NCBI GenBank assembly: GCA_028692715.1
Contig: JAQUWU010000016.1
Span: forward strand, 23,271 to 87,270
Reading direction: 5' to 3'
Length of the DNA: 64,000 bases
Origin: Paludibacter sp.
Lineage (GTDB): Bacteria > Bacteroidota > Bacteroidia > Bacteroidales > Paludibacteraceae
Shown here one piece after another: positions 35,201-44,487 of this stretch (position 1 is the first letter of the stretch; each line of letters starts with the position of its first letter). The position numbers and the translations under genes were made by a program. Under the pieces are notes generated by a model. The model saw nothing but the letters and a program-made list of their open reading frames with translations, made no database searches and had not been told where the DNA came from.

Positions 35201-36827
35201 TGCGTAAAATAAGTTCTTCGCGCCAGTCACCAAGTATGTCAGCCGATAAATTCGGAGTAGCTTTTGTGCTATTGTTTGATGAGCAACCTTCTGCTGTAAA
35301 CAAAGTTCCCTCTTGATATTTTGAAATGGTTACATTGTCCAATAGTTCATCTTCTAAATCGCCATCCCAGTAAATACGGAAGTTCATGGATGGTTTTGAA
35401 GTAGAAACGACATTTCCTTCTCTATTACTAACACCAGGTCCGTGCGCACTCCACATTTCAAAACTATTATTATCGGCAATTACATTTGCGGAGCATCCTC
35501 TTCCATTGTCATCACCGGTATAGGTACCAAATAAAATTTCACCTGTCTTTGCATCGTGCATTTCTTCTCCGTATGCTGCGCCACTACTTTCATGTATTTC
35601 CCATACTTCCAATCCTTTGCGATCAGGTTTTAAGTCAGACATGTGTAATGCATCGCCATGACCAAGTCCGGTAGAATACAAACACGTTCCATCGTCGTCA
35701 AATGCAGCTGAACCCCAAACGACTTCATCTTTTCCATCGTCGTCGATATCCCCAACTGTTAAATTATGATTTCCTTGTCCGTATGCATTTGCACCTTTGG
35801 GAGAGTTAGAATCATAAACCCATCGCGAAGTCAATTGTCCGTTCCTAAAATCCCAAGCAGCTAAAACGGCTCTGGTATAATAACCTCTACACATCACAGC
35901 ACTTGGATGCATGCCATCTAGGTAAGGCGAACAAGCCAAAAATCTGTCCACACGATTGCCATAACTGTCGCCCCACGAAGAGACGGTGCCTCTAGCCGGT
36001 ATATAATTCACTGTCGACAACTCCTCTCCTGTGAGAGCGCTGAAACAGGTCAAATATTCCGGTCCTGAAAGAATGTAACCGTTTGATTGTCTGTAATCAG
36101 CTGCATCATTATCTGTTGCAGCAGGTCCATTACTTAAAAAATTTCCTTTCCCATCTATTGTTCCGGGTGCTGTTTTACAAATAATTTCAGCCTTCCCATC
36201 ACCATCAAAATCTTCCACTTCGAAATCGGTGTAATGTGCACCTGCACGGATATTTTTACCTAAATCAATTCGACTAAGTAGTGTACCATCCAATTTATAT
36301 GTATCAATAAAAACATCTCCAGTATAACCGGAAAATGAATTATCCTTTGAGTTGGAAGGATCCCATTTTACAATAATTTCGAGTTGTCCATCTCCATCTG
36401 CATCTCCCACGCTACAATCGTTGGGCGAAAACGAACAAGTCGAACCATCAGGCATTGTCATGTTTGCAGGAACAGAAAGAGGTAAATCATAATAATTTGA
36501 AGACCAAACCGATGCTGAATTTTCTTCGCCGGTTTCAATACCATCGATTACCGTTTTTACAGTATATGTAAGAGCAGTAGAAGAATTATCAGTATAATTA
36601 GACAAGGTCAAAGGCGAATCGGTAATTTTAATGCCATCGCGATAAAGATTAAAACTAACATTATCGGGATCTGGACCTAATACTCTCCATGAGAGAAAAA
36701 TCTGATTCGTTGGTGTATGCATAGCAACTAATCCCCGGTCTAATTTTTCAATATGACGTTGAGCAACTAAGTTACTTGAAAATGTGATAAGTAATACAAG
36801 AAAAAGTAAATGCGTAATTTTTTTCAT
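32271..36827 (-). CDS. T9SS-secreted rhamnogalacturonan lyase (PL11) with beta-helical repeat stalk
   Basis: A 1518-residue extracellular enzyme that should cleave the rhamnogalacturonan-I backbone by beta-elimination. A signal peptide (1-22) precedes a YesW-like PL11 domain (about 23-620): RHIEKLDRGLVA, then repeated acidic calcium-binding loops such as GDADGDGQLEIIVKWD and DFDGDGKAEIICKTAPGT, typical of the eight-bladed propeller. About 625-1420 is a stalk with at least four autotransporter-associated repeats (L.KNGSAKAIL.NSNTYTGKTFLNEG, F.KDGSGKIALSTANDYRGG, and others). About 1440-1518 is a T9SS sorting domain (DIYPNPFKDYLTIQPF). The PL11 part alone would be a complete enzyme, so the ~900-residue tail is the unusual part. 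Transcription ends at the hairpin just downstream. Confidence 0.93.
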   Translation of the reverse strand: MKKITHLLFLVLLITFSSNLVAQRHIEKLDRGLVAMHTPTNQIFLSWRVLGPDPDNVSFNLYRDGIKITDSPLTLSNYTDNSSTALTYTVKTVIDGIETGEENSASVWSSNYYDLPLSVPANMTMPDGSTCSFSPNDCSVGDADGDGQLEIIVKWDPSNSKDNSFSGYTGDVFIDTYKLDGTLLSRIDLGKNIRAGAHYTDFEVEDFDGDGKAEIICKTAPGTIDGKGNFLSNGPAATDNDAADYRQSNGYILSGPEYLTCFSALTGEELSTVNYIPARGTVSSWGDSYGNRVDRFLACSPYLDGMHPSAVMCRGYYTRAVLAAWDFRNGQLTSRWVYDSNSPKGANAYGQGNHNLTVGDIDDDGKDEVVWGSAAFDDDGTCLYSTGLGHGDALHMSDLKPDRKGLEVWEIHESSGAAYGEEMHDAKTGEILFGTYTGDDNGRGCSANVIADNNSFEMWSAHGPGVSNREGNVVSTSKPSMNFRIYWDGDLEDELLDNVTISKYQEGTLFTAEGCSSNNSTKATPNLSADILGDWREELILRTNDNTKLRIFSTNIPTSYKLYTLMHDATYRNAVAWQNTGYNQPPHAGFYIGNDMNTAPVSAVYDNELCWNSGSVWDEDITSSWTDSVGNNAKFKSGQKVLFDISAGTNASITINGNLSPKRFKVNSPYDVIISGSGKIIGNTDLKKNCSGSLTLNNNNDYSGNTTIWGGDFFNNGTLSNSKVFIQPFVNIGGKGTFNKDVTLQSLTSISPGEIAGETSKLTFGGSLTDNGQITMKYDFIINNNAVVSNDTILINGDWNMSGGESIVITSTNGNISPGNYTIFICNGTISGDISKLKISGIPSYLGYSVVKNGNNIELRVTAPAFLVWEGNVDNKWDNGKTLNWKLTDQTRAFSSNDSVLFNDESLQKTVVLNENVSPASILIESSETYSFGGTGSITGIGKLTKNGSAKAILGNSNTYTGKTFLNEGTLEFATLSDGGLASPIGAATNSSTNIIFNGGEMSITGVSQSTNRGMTLNTNGGTLTIGNSSSTLTMSGKITGVGKFTKDGSGKIALSTANDYRGGTLVKRGSIILTSDVANTAALGIGDTITLQGGSLIMYNSTTTSNTSTWNLKVPTGSTGILNTDGNSVIAGSLSGGGTLNYFAGDTQNILASDATAFSGKINVTTDGDGGRMILYSTKGYANVKFNLYNKVTMIYRATTDITIPIGDLTGYSNSELGAGGAGACTINWEIGNRNEDSKFSGKITNTQYSGTEAKASVTKVGVGTWTLTNENTYSGGTFINEGTIMVDNTVGSGLGTGDVMVFPTGTLAGSGSVSGAVSVDMRGSLSPGDGIGTFTVNNNVSILADGTFTVDIDKVNAKNDLLVTTGTFNMAGILEVIIAEGTEFAVGDEFKIIDGTVTGTPTAISPAIPGEGLAWDLSEFVSAGKLKVKISTGIQQPEIGSDIYPNPFKDYLTIQPFDPSEELTVSVYNLLGTEVYSQKYGQQEYIKLNIADLTRGIYMLKLQSGTKVSTHKIIKE

Positions 36828-36937
36828 TTTATGTGAAATTTAGTGCCTGATGTTTTTTTGTGTTGAGTATGCAAAGAAAGAATAATTAAAGAAAAACTAA
36901 AATAGAAAATCATTCAATCTAATGTGTGCGAGTACAC

Positions 36938-37477
36938 TTATTCATTCGTAAACTCATATTCAGGACAATTTTTATTAAGCGTGATAATTCCATGCGAAGG
37001 ATTCTCTGAGTTGTTTAAATATACATTTATCAGATGTTTTTGATTGCTAATACTATATAATAATACAGTATCCCTGATTTTTATTACTGAACCTTTTTTG
37101 ATTTTTGCTGATGTTTTCATTTCTACTACAAAAATATAGGCATCTACATCGTGTTGTTCAAATTTAAAGCTATAGTTTTTAAAATGAAGCGGCACATTAT
37201 CTATCCAGATTTGGATATTGGTTTTAAAATATTTGATTAAATCTTTTTTGTCTTTTTTGTCAAAGCCCTCTTTTAAATAATTTTTATTCTTAACCGACGA
37301 GTTCTCCTGGAATTCGTAATAAAAATCGCCGTAAAACATTCGGGTAGAAATGGATAACTCGCCCTTAGAGAATTTTAAATTCGAAAAAGTGAGACCCAGT
37401 GGGTGTGCATTTGCAGATTGTATGATTGATAGAAATATAAAAAGAAACAGAAGTTGAATATGTTTAAATTTCTTCAT
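36938..37477 (-). CDS. DUF6702-type secreted protein
   Basis: A 179-residue protein with a signal peptide (about 1-24) immediately followed by HPLGLTFSNLKFSKGELSISTRMF, the usual mature start of DUF6702 proteins in Bacteroidota. No enzyme motif is present. It begins 10 bp after the HupE-like gene, so the two form an operon. Function is unknown. The pairing with a HupE/UreJ membrane protein is recurrent in the phylum (recalled) and suggests a metal or envelope role, not pectin use. Confidence 0.75.
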   Translation of the reverse strand: MKKFKHIQLLFLFIFLSIIQSANAHPLGLTFSNLKFSKGELSISTRMFYGDFYYEFQENSSVKNKNYLKEGFDKKDKKDLIKYFKTNIQIWIDNVPLHFKNYSFKFEQHDVDAYIFVVEMKTSAKIKKGSVIKIRDTVLLYSISNQKHLINVYLNNSENPSHGIITLNKNCPEYEFTNE

Positions 37478-37487
37478 TGCAATTGGT

Positions 37488-38069
37488 TTAAATCCTGTTG
37501 TAAATTAAAAATATTGACACAAAAATAGCTAAAGTAGAGAAAAACCATGCTATATTTTGTTGTGATATTTTTAGCATTTTTATAGTAAAATAGACAAGCA
37601 AATAATAAATGAAAATGATAAATAATTGGCCAAATTCAATACCTACATTAAATGAAAACAATGGATAAACAATGTTGACTGCATCACCCATCAGGTTTAT
37701 AAAAAAGTTTGAAAACCCCATTCCGTGTATCAGGCCAAAAAAAAGAGCCAAAAAGTATTTTATATATAATTTGACATTGTTTAATTTAATTTTGAGCGAA
37801 ACGATATTGAAAACTCCGCTAATAAGTATTGTGACAGGAATTAAAATCTCAACTAGATATCGGTTGGGAACAATTATTTTCTGTGCTGCCAGAGCTAGTG
37901 TAACTGAGTGCCCAACTGTAAATGCAGTAATTACGATGGCAATTTTACGCCACTCGGTAAATTGATAAACTGCGCACAAAGTAATAACAAACAAAAGATG
38001 ATCAAAGCCATTTACATCTACAATATGTTCGAAACCTAATTTGAGATATGAAATGAAAATGTCTGACAT
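37488..38069 (-). CDS. HupE/UreJ-family membrane protein
   Basis: A 193-residue integral membrane protein with about six hydrophobic segments. The N-terminal KLGFEHIVDVNGFDHLLFVI and the internal FTVGHSVTLALA and LIHGMGFSNF carry the conserved His/Asp residues of the HupE/UreJ family, which includes nickel/cobalt permease-like proteins. Substrate cannot be told from sequence. It is first in a two-gene unit with the DUF6702 gene and lies between two pectin enzymes (GH95 and PL11) without an obvious functional tie. Confidence 0.82.
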   Translation of the reverse strand: MSDIFISYLKLGFEHIVDVNGFDHLLFVITLCAVYQFTEWRKIAIVITAFTVGHSVTLALAAQKIIVPNRYLVEILIPVTILISGVFNIVSLKIKLNNVKLYIKYFLALFFGLIHGMGFSNFFINLMGDAVNIVYPLFSFNVGIEFGQLFIIFIYYLLVYFTIKMLKISQQNIAWFFSTLAIFVSIFLIYNRI

Positions 38070-38213
38070 TAAAATAAAGTATTTTATATTTTAGTGTAAT
38101 CAACAACTAAAGTTTAAGGATATAGAAGTATGAACAAGTTATCCCCACAAATGTTTATGTGTTTTTTTTTCTTAAGAATTGAAAAATGGAAAATTAATTT
38201 TATCAGGATGAAA

Positions 38214-41200
38214 TTATTTCATGTTTAATAAATCGTTAAATATCTGTTCGTTGACTTTTATTACGGAACCATGTCGAATTCCTTTTGGTAATGATATTTT
38301 ATCCGAAATATCAGTCCAGTTTTCTAAATTTTCCGAAGTAATGGCACCAAATTTATGTTCACGATATTTATCAAAATAAACGATCCATTTGTCCTTTACT
38401 TGTAACGATGTTGGTCCTTCAGCCCAATAATTACCAGTTATAGGTTTTTTTGCCTGCGAGTAGGGTCCGGTTAAATGGTCGGCAAAGGCAATTTTGATAT
38501 TTTTTTGAACTGGTTCGGGAGTCTCATCTTTAATAAACATTAGGCAACGACCATTAAACGGTACAATTGTAGCATCAATACAGTTAAAGCCAGGTTCGTA
38601 AAGGAGTTTTGTGTCGCTAAAGGTTTTAAAATCGATTGTTGTACAATAATAGATACGATGGTTATAACCGTTTTCGGATGATGGTTTTGTTTCATCAAAT
38701 TGTCCGAATACAGTAGAAGCCCAGTAAATCAAATAGATACCATTTTCTTTGTCGAGAGTAATTTCTGGAGCCCATGTGTTACGCGTTCCCTCTGTTTTTT
38801 TCATTACCGGTAAGAATTCTTGCTCCGACCAGTGAATCAAATCAGGTGACGAAGCATAACCAATGCCCTTGTCAGCCCAACTCACTGTCCAGACCATATG
38901 AAATAAGCCATCAACTCCTTTAATAATACAAGGATCGCGCATTAAACGGTCTTTGGCAACAGTTGGTTCCAACATGGAAGAGTCATTATTGAATGCTTTC
39001 CAGTGTAATCCATCTGTGCTTCCGGCAAGGTGTAGCCCATCTATGCTGCTATTTTTAAAATATGCAAAAACAAAATAATTGTCGGGTTCTAAAGCCTTTA
39101 GGTAATATTTTTGTCCGGTCTCGGTTTTAAATGTGGTTTCATAAAAACCTTTTTCAGTTTCAACTGATTTAGCTTCAGTATGCTCAATTTCTACAGGTAC
39201 TTTCGTAATCAGACAACATGAATTCCCCGAACCAGAAAAGATTGTAGCCGAAAATAGTTTATTTTCTTTCCATTGAATGTCTAATGCAAAATTTCCGCGA
39301 GCTCTGAGTCCATTCACTTCCCCTTCTTCCCATTCGTGTGGTAAGGCCGGTAATAATCTGATTTCAGGTGTCGAAGACTGAACTAACATTTCTGCAAAAG
39401 CGGCCGTTCCTCCAAAATTTCCGTCAATTTGAAAAGGAGGATGTGCATCTAAAAGATTTGGGTACGTTCCACCTCCCTTTCGTTTGTCTTTTCCCTTATA
39501 ACCATCAGGATCAACATAGCTCAATAATTCACGAATCATTTTGTATGCATGATCACCATCCCAAAGTCGTGCCCAGAGATTTATTCTCCATCCTTTGGAC
39601 CATCCGGTAGTTTCATCCCCTTTTATCTCTAGTGTTCGCCGGCAGGCATTTGCTAAAGCAGGTGTTTTTTCAGGTGTAATGTGGTTCCCTGGAAAAAGTC
39701 CAAACAGGTGAGATTGATGTCTATGTTTAGGATCGGCATCTTCCCAGTCGTAATACCATTCCTGTAAATTCCCTTTTTTACCTATTTGATAAGGATATAG
39801 TTTTTCGAGCGCTTTTTCCATTTTTACACGAAATTCATTGTCGATATTCAGCTTTTTAGCAGCTTCTATCGTTTGTAAAAGACATTCACGAATCATTGCC
39901 AAATCGGCCGTACCCCCAAACATAGTAGCTCCTTTATAACCCTTGGGTGTAATGTATTTATTCTCGGGAGAAGTTGAGGGCGAAGTAATCAGATATCCCA
40001 AACTGTCTTTAACTAACCAATCGAGGCAAAATTGTGCTGCACCTTTCATAAGAGGATAAGCCTTATTGCGTAAAAACTCAATGTCATTTGAAAATTGGTA
40101 ATGTTCCCACAGATGTGTGCTTAACCATGCACCTCCCATATTCCAGCAAGCCCACGCCGGGTCACCTTCTTTGTCTCCCACGGGATTACTCATGGCCCAA
40201 ATGTCAGAATTTTGACCAACTGACCAACCATTACAACCATAATACGTTTGGGCGCTGATAGCACCTGTTTTTGCCAGATTTCCGATAAATGATAAAAGTG
40301 GCAGATGCATTTCAGGCAAATTCGTAATCTCTGCCGGCCAGTAATTTTCTTCTAGATTGATATTGGTTGTGTAATTACTGCTCCATGGTGGACGCATAAT
40401 AGGGTTCCAAATTCCTTGTAAATTTGCAGGAACTCCATCAGTTCGCGATGACGATATTAGAAGATAACGTCCATAATTAAAATATAATTCTTCGAGTTTC
40501 TTATCTTCTTTTCCTTCGGCATATCTTTTTAATCGCTCATCGGTTGGAAGATTGGGAGCTATTGTTTTACCGAGCTGTAGTTTTACTCGGTTAAAATAAG
40601 TTTGATAATCTTCAGTATGATTTGCTAGCAATGTTTCATATGACAAAGTCATAGCCTTTTTTAGTTGATTCTTTGAAATTGCCTTATAGTCGAGTTCTTC
40701 GATCGAAGGATTTTTATTGTATCCATCGAAACTGTTTGCCGTACTTATATAAATAATTGCTTCAGAGGCTTTACAAATTACAATAGTTGAATCAGTATAG
40801 GTTTTTTTTCCGCCTTTTAGTTTAACATCGCAAAGTGTACTGAATTTAGTGCCACGATTATTGTCGTATCTTATGGGGTTTTCAACCCGTCGGTAACTAG
40901 GAGCACAAAAATATGGTGCTGAGCCCTGCATAGATATACCGCAATTATTTACTGTGAGTTTATTTCGCAACTGGCTACTAAGACCAATCTCAACATTTAT
41001 TTTCTCCTTTCTATCTGCACACAGTTTTATTACCATCACTTTCTCCGGATTGGAGACAAAACAAGTTCGAGAGTAATTAGTGCCATTCATTGAGTATCGT
41101 ATAGTTGATACAGCAGTCTCAATATTTAATTCACGATAGTATTTGTCTATGTTCTTGGTTTTGTTAAAGTGCAACTGTAATGTACCTAATGGAGCAAATG

Positions 41201-41543
41201 ACTGAGAAAATGGTCCTTCAATATTTCTATTCAGTTTTTCGGCCAGTTTGTAATTGCCGGCTCTTAATGCTTCCCGTATTTCGGGAATATATTTATAAGT
41301 ATCCGGATTATCTGAAAGATTGTTGGGTTCACCCGACCAAAGGGTGGCATCGTTAAGGTAAATAATTTCTTTGTCCACTTTTCCAAAAACAGTAGCCCCT
41401 ATTTTCCCATTACCCTGTACAAATGTTTGTTCAAAAAACTCAGCCGGTTTATCGAACCAAAGTTTGATAGGTGATTGAGCAGACAGAAAGTTAATCGATA
41501 AAAGTGATACCAAAACCACGATGAAATTATATTTTCGATTCAT
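38214..41543 (-). CDS. GH95 alpha-L-fucosidase/alpha-L-galactosidase fused to a GH43-like domain
   Basis: A 1109-residue secreted two-enzyme fusion. A signal peptide (about 1-22) is followed by a full GH95 module (about 24-800) with start [24 protein letters not shown]. Predicted catalytic residues, by analogy with AfcA, are Asn394/Asn396 ([12 protein letters not shown]), Glu527 (STSPENKY) and Asp707 ([12 protein letters not shown]). GH95 removes terminal alpha-L-fucose or alpha-L-galactose, both of which occur on pectic side chains. Residues about 823-1109 form a five-bladed propeller of GH43 type with the expected acid triad: Asp870 (LMRDPCII), Asp990 (CIDATIVPF) and Glu1042 (WAEGPTS). GH43 members cut alpha-L-arabinofuranosyl, beta-xylosyl or galactosyl bonds. 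Both active sites look intact, and the fusion suggests that two sugars are removed from one side chain (inference). Confidence 0.9.
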   Translation of the reverse strand: MNRKYNFIVVLVSLLSINFLSAQSPIKLWFDKPAEFFEQTFVQGNGKIGATVFGKVDKEIIYLNDATLWSGEPNNLSDNPDTYKYIPEIREALRAGNYKLAEKLNRNIEGPFSQSFAPLGTLQLHFNKTKNIDKYYRELNIETAVSTIRYSMNGTNYSRTCFVSNPEKVMVIKLCADRKEKINVEIGLSSQLRNKLTVNNCGISMQGSAPYFCAPSYRRVENPIRYDNNRGTKFSTLCDVKLKGGKKTYTDSTIVICKASEAIIYISTANSFDGYNKNPSIEELDYKAISKNQLKKAMTLSYETLLANHTEDYQTYFNRVKLQLGKTIAPNLPTDERLKRYAEGKEDKKLEELYFNYGRYLLISSSRTDGVPANLQGIWNPIMRPPWSSNYTTNINLEENYWPAEITNLPEMHLPLLSFIGNLAKTGAISAQTYYGCNGWSVGQNSDIWAMSNPVGDKEGDPAWACWNMGGAWLSTHLWEHYQFSNDIEFLRNKAYPLMKGAAQFCLDWLVKDSLGYLITSPSTSPENKYITPKGYKGATMFGGTADLAMIRECLLQTIEAAKKLNIDNEFRVKMEKALEKLYPYQIGKKGNLQEWYYDWEDADPKHRHQSHLFGLFPGNHITPEKTPALANACRRTLEIKGDETTGWSKGWRINLWARLWDGDHAYKMIRELLSYVDPDGYKGKDKRKGGGTYPNLLDAHPPFQIDGNFGGTAAFAEMLVQSSTPEIRLLPALPHEWEEGEVNGLRARGNFALDIQWKENKLFSATIFSGSGNSCCLITKVPVEIEHTEAKSVETEKGFYETTFKTETGQKYYLKALEPDNYFVFAYFKNSSIDGLHLAGSTDGLHWKAFNNDSSMLEPTVAKDRLMRDPCIIKGVDGLFHMVWTVSWADKGIGYASSPDLIHWSEQEFLPVMKKTEGTRNTWAPEITLDKENGIYLIYWASTVFGQFDETKPSSENGYNHRIYYCTTIDFKTFSDTKLLYEPGFNCIDATIVPFNGRCLMFIKDETPEPVQKNIKIAFADHLTGPYSQAKKPITGNYWAEGPTSLQVKDKWIVYFDKYREHKFGAITSENLENWTDISDKISLPKGIRHGSVIKVNEQIFNDLLNMK

Positions 41544-41909
41544 AATATTTATATGTTAATTGTAAAAAATTAAAACAATTGATTTGTGATGTTGATTGAA
41601 ATATTAAAAGCTTAAAAAGATGATGTTATCATTGAACAAAAATACAATAATTGATTAAAGTAAATATACCTTATCAGTTTACGAAATGGTTCTAATTTGA
41701 TGAAAATGCATGTTTACATGTATATATTGACAGTTATTATTCAGTAATAAGAGCTGTATTTGTTTTAATTATGTCAGTCATATTAAAAGTAAAGTGTCTG
41801 ATAATTAATAAGATTATTCCTCGAAATTTGTACTGTTTTGATAAAATAAACAATTCGATATAAACTTACTAAATTAATGTCCCTAATTGTTATTGTTTTT
41901 TTAGTTTTT

Positions 41910-41945
41910 ATACAATTGTATAGATTTCTATGCATTTGTACAATT
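41910..41945. promoter_or_regulatory. Candidate operator upstream of the FAS1-SusCD operon
   Basis: A perfect 12-bp palindrome ATACAATTGTAT (41910-41921) and an 8-bp palindrome TTGTACAA (41936-41943) create two direct TACAATT copies 28 bp apart. They lie about 100-140 bp before the first gene in a 504-bp divergent gap that otherwise shows no gene. The core TTGTAnnnTACAA resembles the palindrome at 3033-3049. Confidence 0.35.
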
Positions 41946-41973
41946 AGACATTATAAGCGAAAATGTGAATATG

Positions 41974-41981
41974 TATTTTTG
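41974..41981 (+). promoter_or_regulatory. -7 promoter element of the FAS1-SusCD operon
   Basis: TATTTTTG matches TAnnTTTG exactly, 66 nt before the ATG at 42048. The nearest TTTG (41935-41938) is too far upstream for a standard -33 box, so an activator may be required. Confidence 0.4.
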
Positions 41982-42047
41982 CATAAATATTATTGACGTT
42001 TAAAAGACGTATAAAAAAAGGAACATTTACCTTAAAATTATTATTTC

Positions 42048-44462
42048 ATGAAAAAATCGATGAAGATTACTCTTCTTTTATCGCTCGTCTTGTTGTTTGT
42101 AACAAGTTGTTCGAATGAAAAAGATGTATATTTCGCTCGTCCCACCTGGTTAGAACCTCCAATTTATCAGGTTTTACAAGAAAAAGGCAGATTCACAAAT
42201 TACCTCAAATGTGTTGATCGCACATTGTATGCATCATCGTTAAACGCTAGTGGATTGTACACTGTATTTGCACCAAACGACGATGCTTTTGCTACTTACC
42301 TTGCCGGTAAAGGTTATGCTACTGTAGCTGATATGCCCGATACACTGGTAAATCAAATTGTTAGTTATTCTATAGTGTATAATAGCTATTTGTTTGATCA
42401 TTTAACTGACGTATTAAGCAGTGGATGGGATACATTGACAAGTATAAAAAAGAAAACTACTTATTACGAATTAATTCATCAAGATATTTATAAAGGAAAA
42501 ACTGTTTGGGTTTATGATTTACCCTCTTTTAGTAGTGGTGATCAAAACTATAAATACGTTCCGTTTTATTTAAAGAGAGTCTTTGAAAGTTTGCGTTCAT
42601 CCTCTGTAGCAGCCGAAGATTATGGTATGTTTTATCCAGCACCGTCTCAATACACGGGTGAAAATATACAGAACGCCTCGATTTTGACAAAAGATATGAT
42701 TGCAGAAAATGGGGTCGTATATGAAATAAATCAAGTACTTGAGCCATTACAAAATTTCGAAAATCTTTTAAATAATTCCGATTATTCTGATTTTAAGGAT
42801 TTAATTAACACAACCGGATCTACCGGTGAACCTTATTTTATTACCTACCAATATGACAAAAGTTTGACAGACTATTTTATAGCTGCTGAACCCGATAAGA
42901 ATATAAATGAAGTATATATAAAGTATTATAGCGGGCTACAAGTAAATCTTAATGGTGAACGTTATGGTGAATCAATAAAAGAAGCTGAACAGGGAGGTTA
43001 TACTGTTTTTGCGCCCAATAATAGTGCTGTTCAGAAATTTTATAATGAAAAACTGAAAGATTATTATCCTAACGGAATAAAAACAGCATCGAAAGATGTG
43101 CTGAATTATTTTATTAATGCACAATTATGTCCGGATATGGTTTGGCCGGGCGATTTTAAGGGTAGTACGAATGTCTGGGGCGAATATTTAAATGGGATGG
43201 GAAGTCGTGGAGATGCATTCGATAAAACAAAATACACTAAAATTTCTCCCGCTAGCAATGGACTGTTCTACGGATCAAGTGATTACATAAAGAGTCGTTA
43301 TTTTGAAACTGTATTTACCGAAATACTTTTAAACTCGAAATATAGTTTATTGAATACAGCATTTCTTGAATTTTTTGAAACAACCTTAAAAGAAGAGTTG
43401 CTTCAATGTTCGTTAAACGGTTATACACAGGAAAATTACACAGTTCTGTTGCCATCTGACGAACTATTAAAGGCCGATGGTTTTGGTTGGCAATGGATAT
43501 CTGGTTCAAATGCTTATGGTTTTGTAAATTCGAACTCCGGATCAAGCCTTGGAAATTTTGATGTGAATACCCGTATACAACGTTTAGTAAAATCGCATAT
43601 TTTCAAGAGATTGAAAAATGATGATGTAAACTGTGCTATTACTGATTTTAAAACTGATCCGGCTTTTGAAACGGCTTATAATGGTTATTCGTATGCTGTA
43701 AACGAGTATGGTGATATGATTCGTTACAAAGATGGTCAAATAGAAATGTTGGGTAATAATGATGATAGTGAAGTTGTCACTGCAAAACTTTACAAAACAT
43801 TTACGAATGGTCAGGTCTTTACTATCGATAAAATGCTTCAATATTCACCCCGAAATACGTATCCATCGGCACCCGAAGGTTATGAAACAAATGATTTATA
43901 TCCTTATATTCTAAAAATGTCTTCAGGAACTCAAAACAGAAATGTTGCCTTGTTCAAAAACTATTTTGCCGCCTGTTTGAAAGGGGATGAAAGTAATGAA
44001 CTTGCCGGTTTATCTGCCGATATGGTGTTGACTATTTTTATGCCAACCAATACTGCTATAACCAAAGCAATTGCTAACGGTGACTTACCTACCATAACTC
44101 AGGTAAATGCAAGCGCCGCAGACCGTATTAAAGCAACAGCGTTTGTGCTTTACCACATAGTAAAAGGAAAGGTTTTTGTTGATGATGGATTGCCCTATAT
44201 AATGCCGAACGATGAAGTGAAGACAGAAGAAGTATGGCCTACAGCATTAAAAGATGTTGTAGATAATACTTATTTGGCTTTAAGAAAAAATGCAAATGGA
44301 AATTTGTTAGTATCTACAGTAGCTGAAAGTACTGGAAAACATTTTTCTTCAATGGAAAAAACGGCAACAGTAACAAGAGGAATTAAACGGAGTAACTATT
44401 TTGGAGCTAAAGCTGTATTACATGAAATAGATGATTATTTTGTATATCAAAAAGCACAGTAA
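42048..44462 (+). CDS. Multi-FAS1 (fasciclin) surface lipoprotein
   Basis: An 804-residue lipoprotein (lipobox LFVTSC, Cys about 21). It carries about four fasciclin-like units at roughly 35-230, 240-430, 430-610 and 625-804. Each has the H1/YTVFAPND-type core: YTVFAPNDDAFATY, YTVFAPNNSAVQKF, YTVLLPSDELL and LTIFMPTNTAIT. FAS1 domains mediate adhesion and ligand binding; none is catalytic. It is the first gene of a seven-gene operon and sits 25 bp before a SusC gene, the place where surface glycan-binding proteins are usually encoded. The role of a glycan-binding or scaffold partner of the SusCD complex is inference. Confidence 0.85.
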   Translation: MKKSMKITLLLSLVLLFVTSCSNEKDVYFARPTWLEPPIYQVLQEKGRFTNYLKCVDRTLYASSLNASGLYTVFAPNDDAFATYLAGKGYATVADMPDTLVNQIVSYSIVYNSYLFDHLTDVLSSGWDTLTSIKKKTTYYELIHQDIYKGKTVWVYDLPSFSSGDQNYKYVPFYLKRVFESLRSSSVAAEDYGMFYPAPSQYTGENIQNASILTKDMIAENGVVYEINQVLEPLQNFENLLNNSDYSDFKDLINTTGSTGEPYFITYQYDKSLTDYFIAAEPDKNINEVYIKYYSGLQVNLNGERYGESIKEAEQGGYTVFAPNNSAVQKFYNEKLKDYYPNGIKTASKDVLNYFINAQLCPDMVWPGDFKGSTNVWGEYLNGMGSRGDAFDKTKYTKISPASNGLFYGSSDYIKSRYFETVFTEILLNSKYSLLNTAFLEFFETTLKEELLQCSLNGYTQENYTVLLPSDELLKADGFGWQWISGSNAYGFVNSNSGSSLGNFDVNTRIQRLVKSHIFKRLKNDDVNCAITDFKTDPAFETAYNGYSYAVNEYGDMIRYKDGQIEMLGNNDDSEVVTAKLYKTFTNGQVFTIDKMLQYSPRNTYPSAPEGYETNDLYPYILKMSSGTQNRNVALFKNYFAACLKGDESNELAGLSADMVLTIFMPTNTAITKAIANGDLPTITQVNASAADRIKATAFVLYHIVKGKVFVDDGLPYIMPNDEVKTEEVWPTALKDVVDNTYLALRKNANGNLLVSTVAESTGKHFSSMEKTATVTRGIKRSNYFGAKAVLHEIDDYFVYQKAQ

Positions 44463-44487
44463 CGATAAATGAATTAATAAGAAAGAT

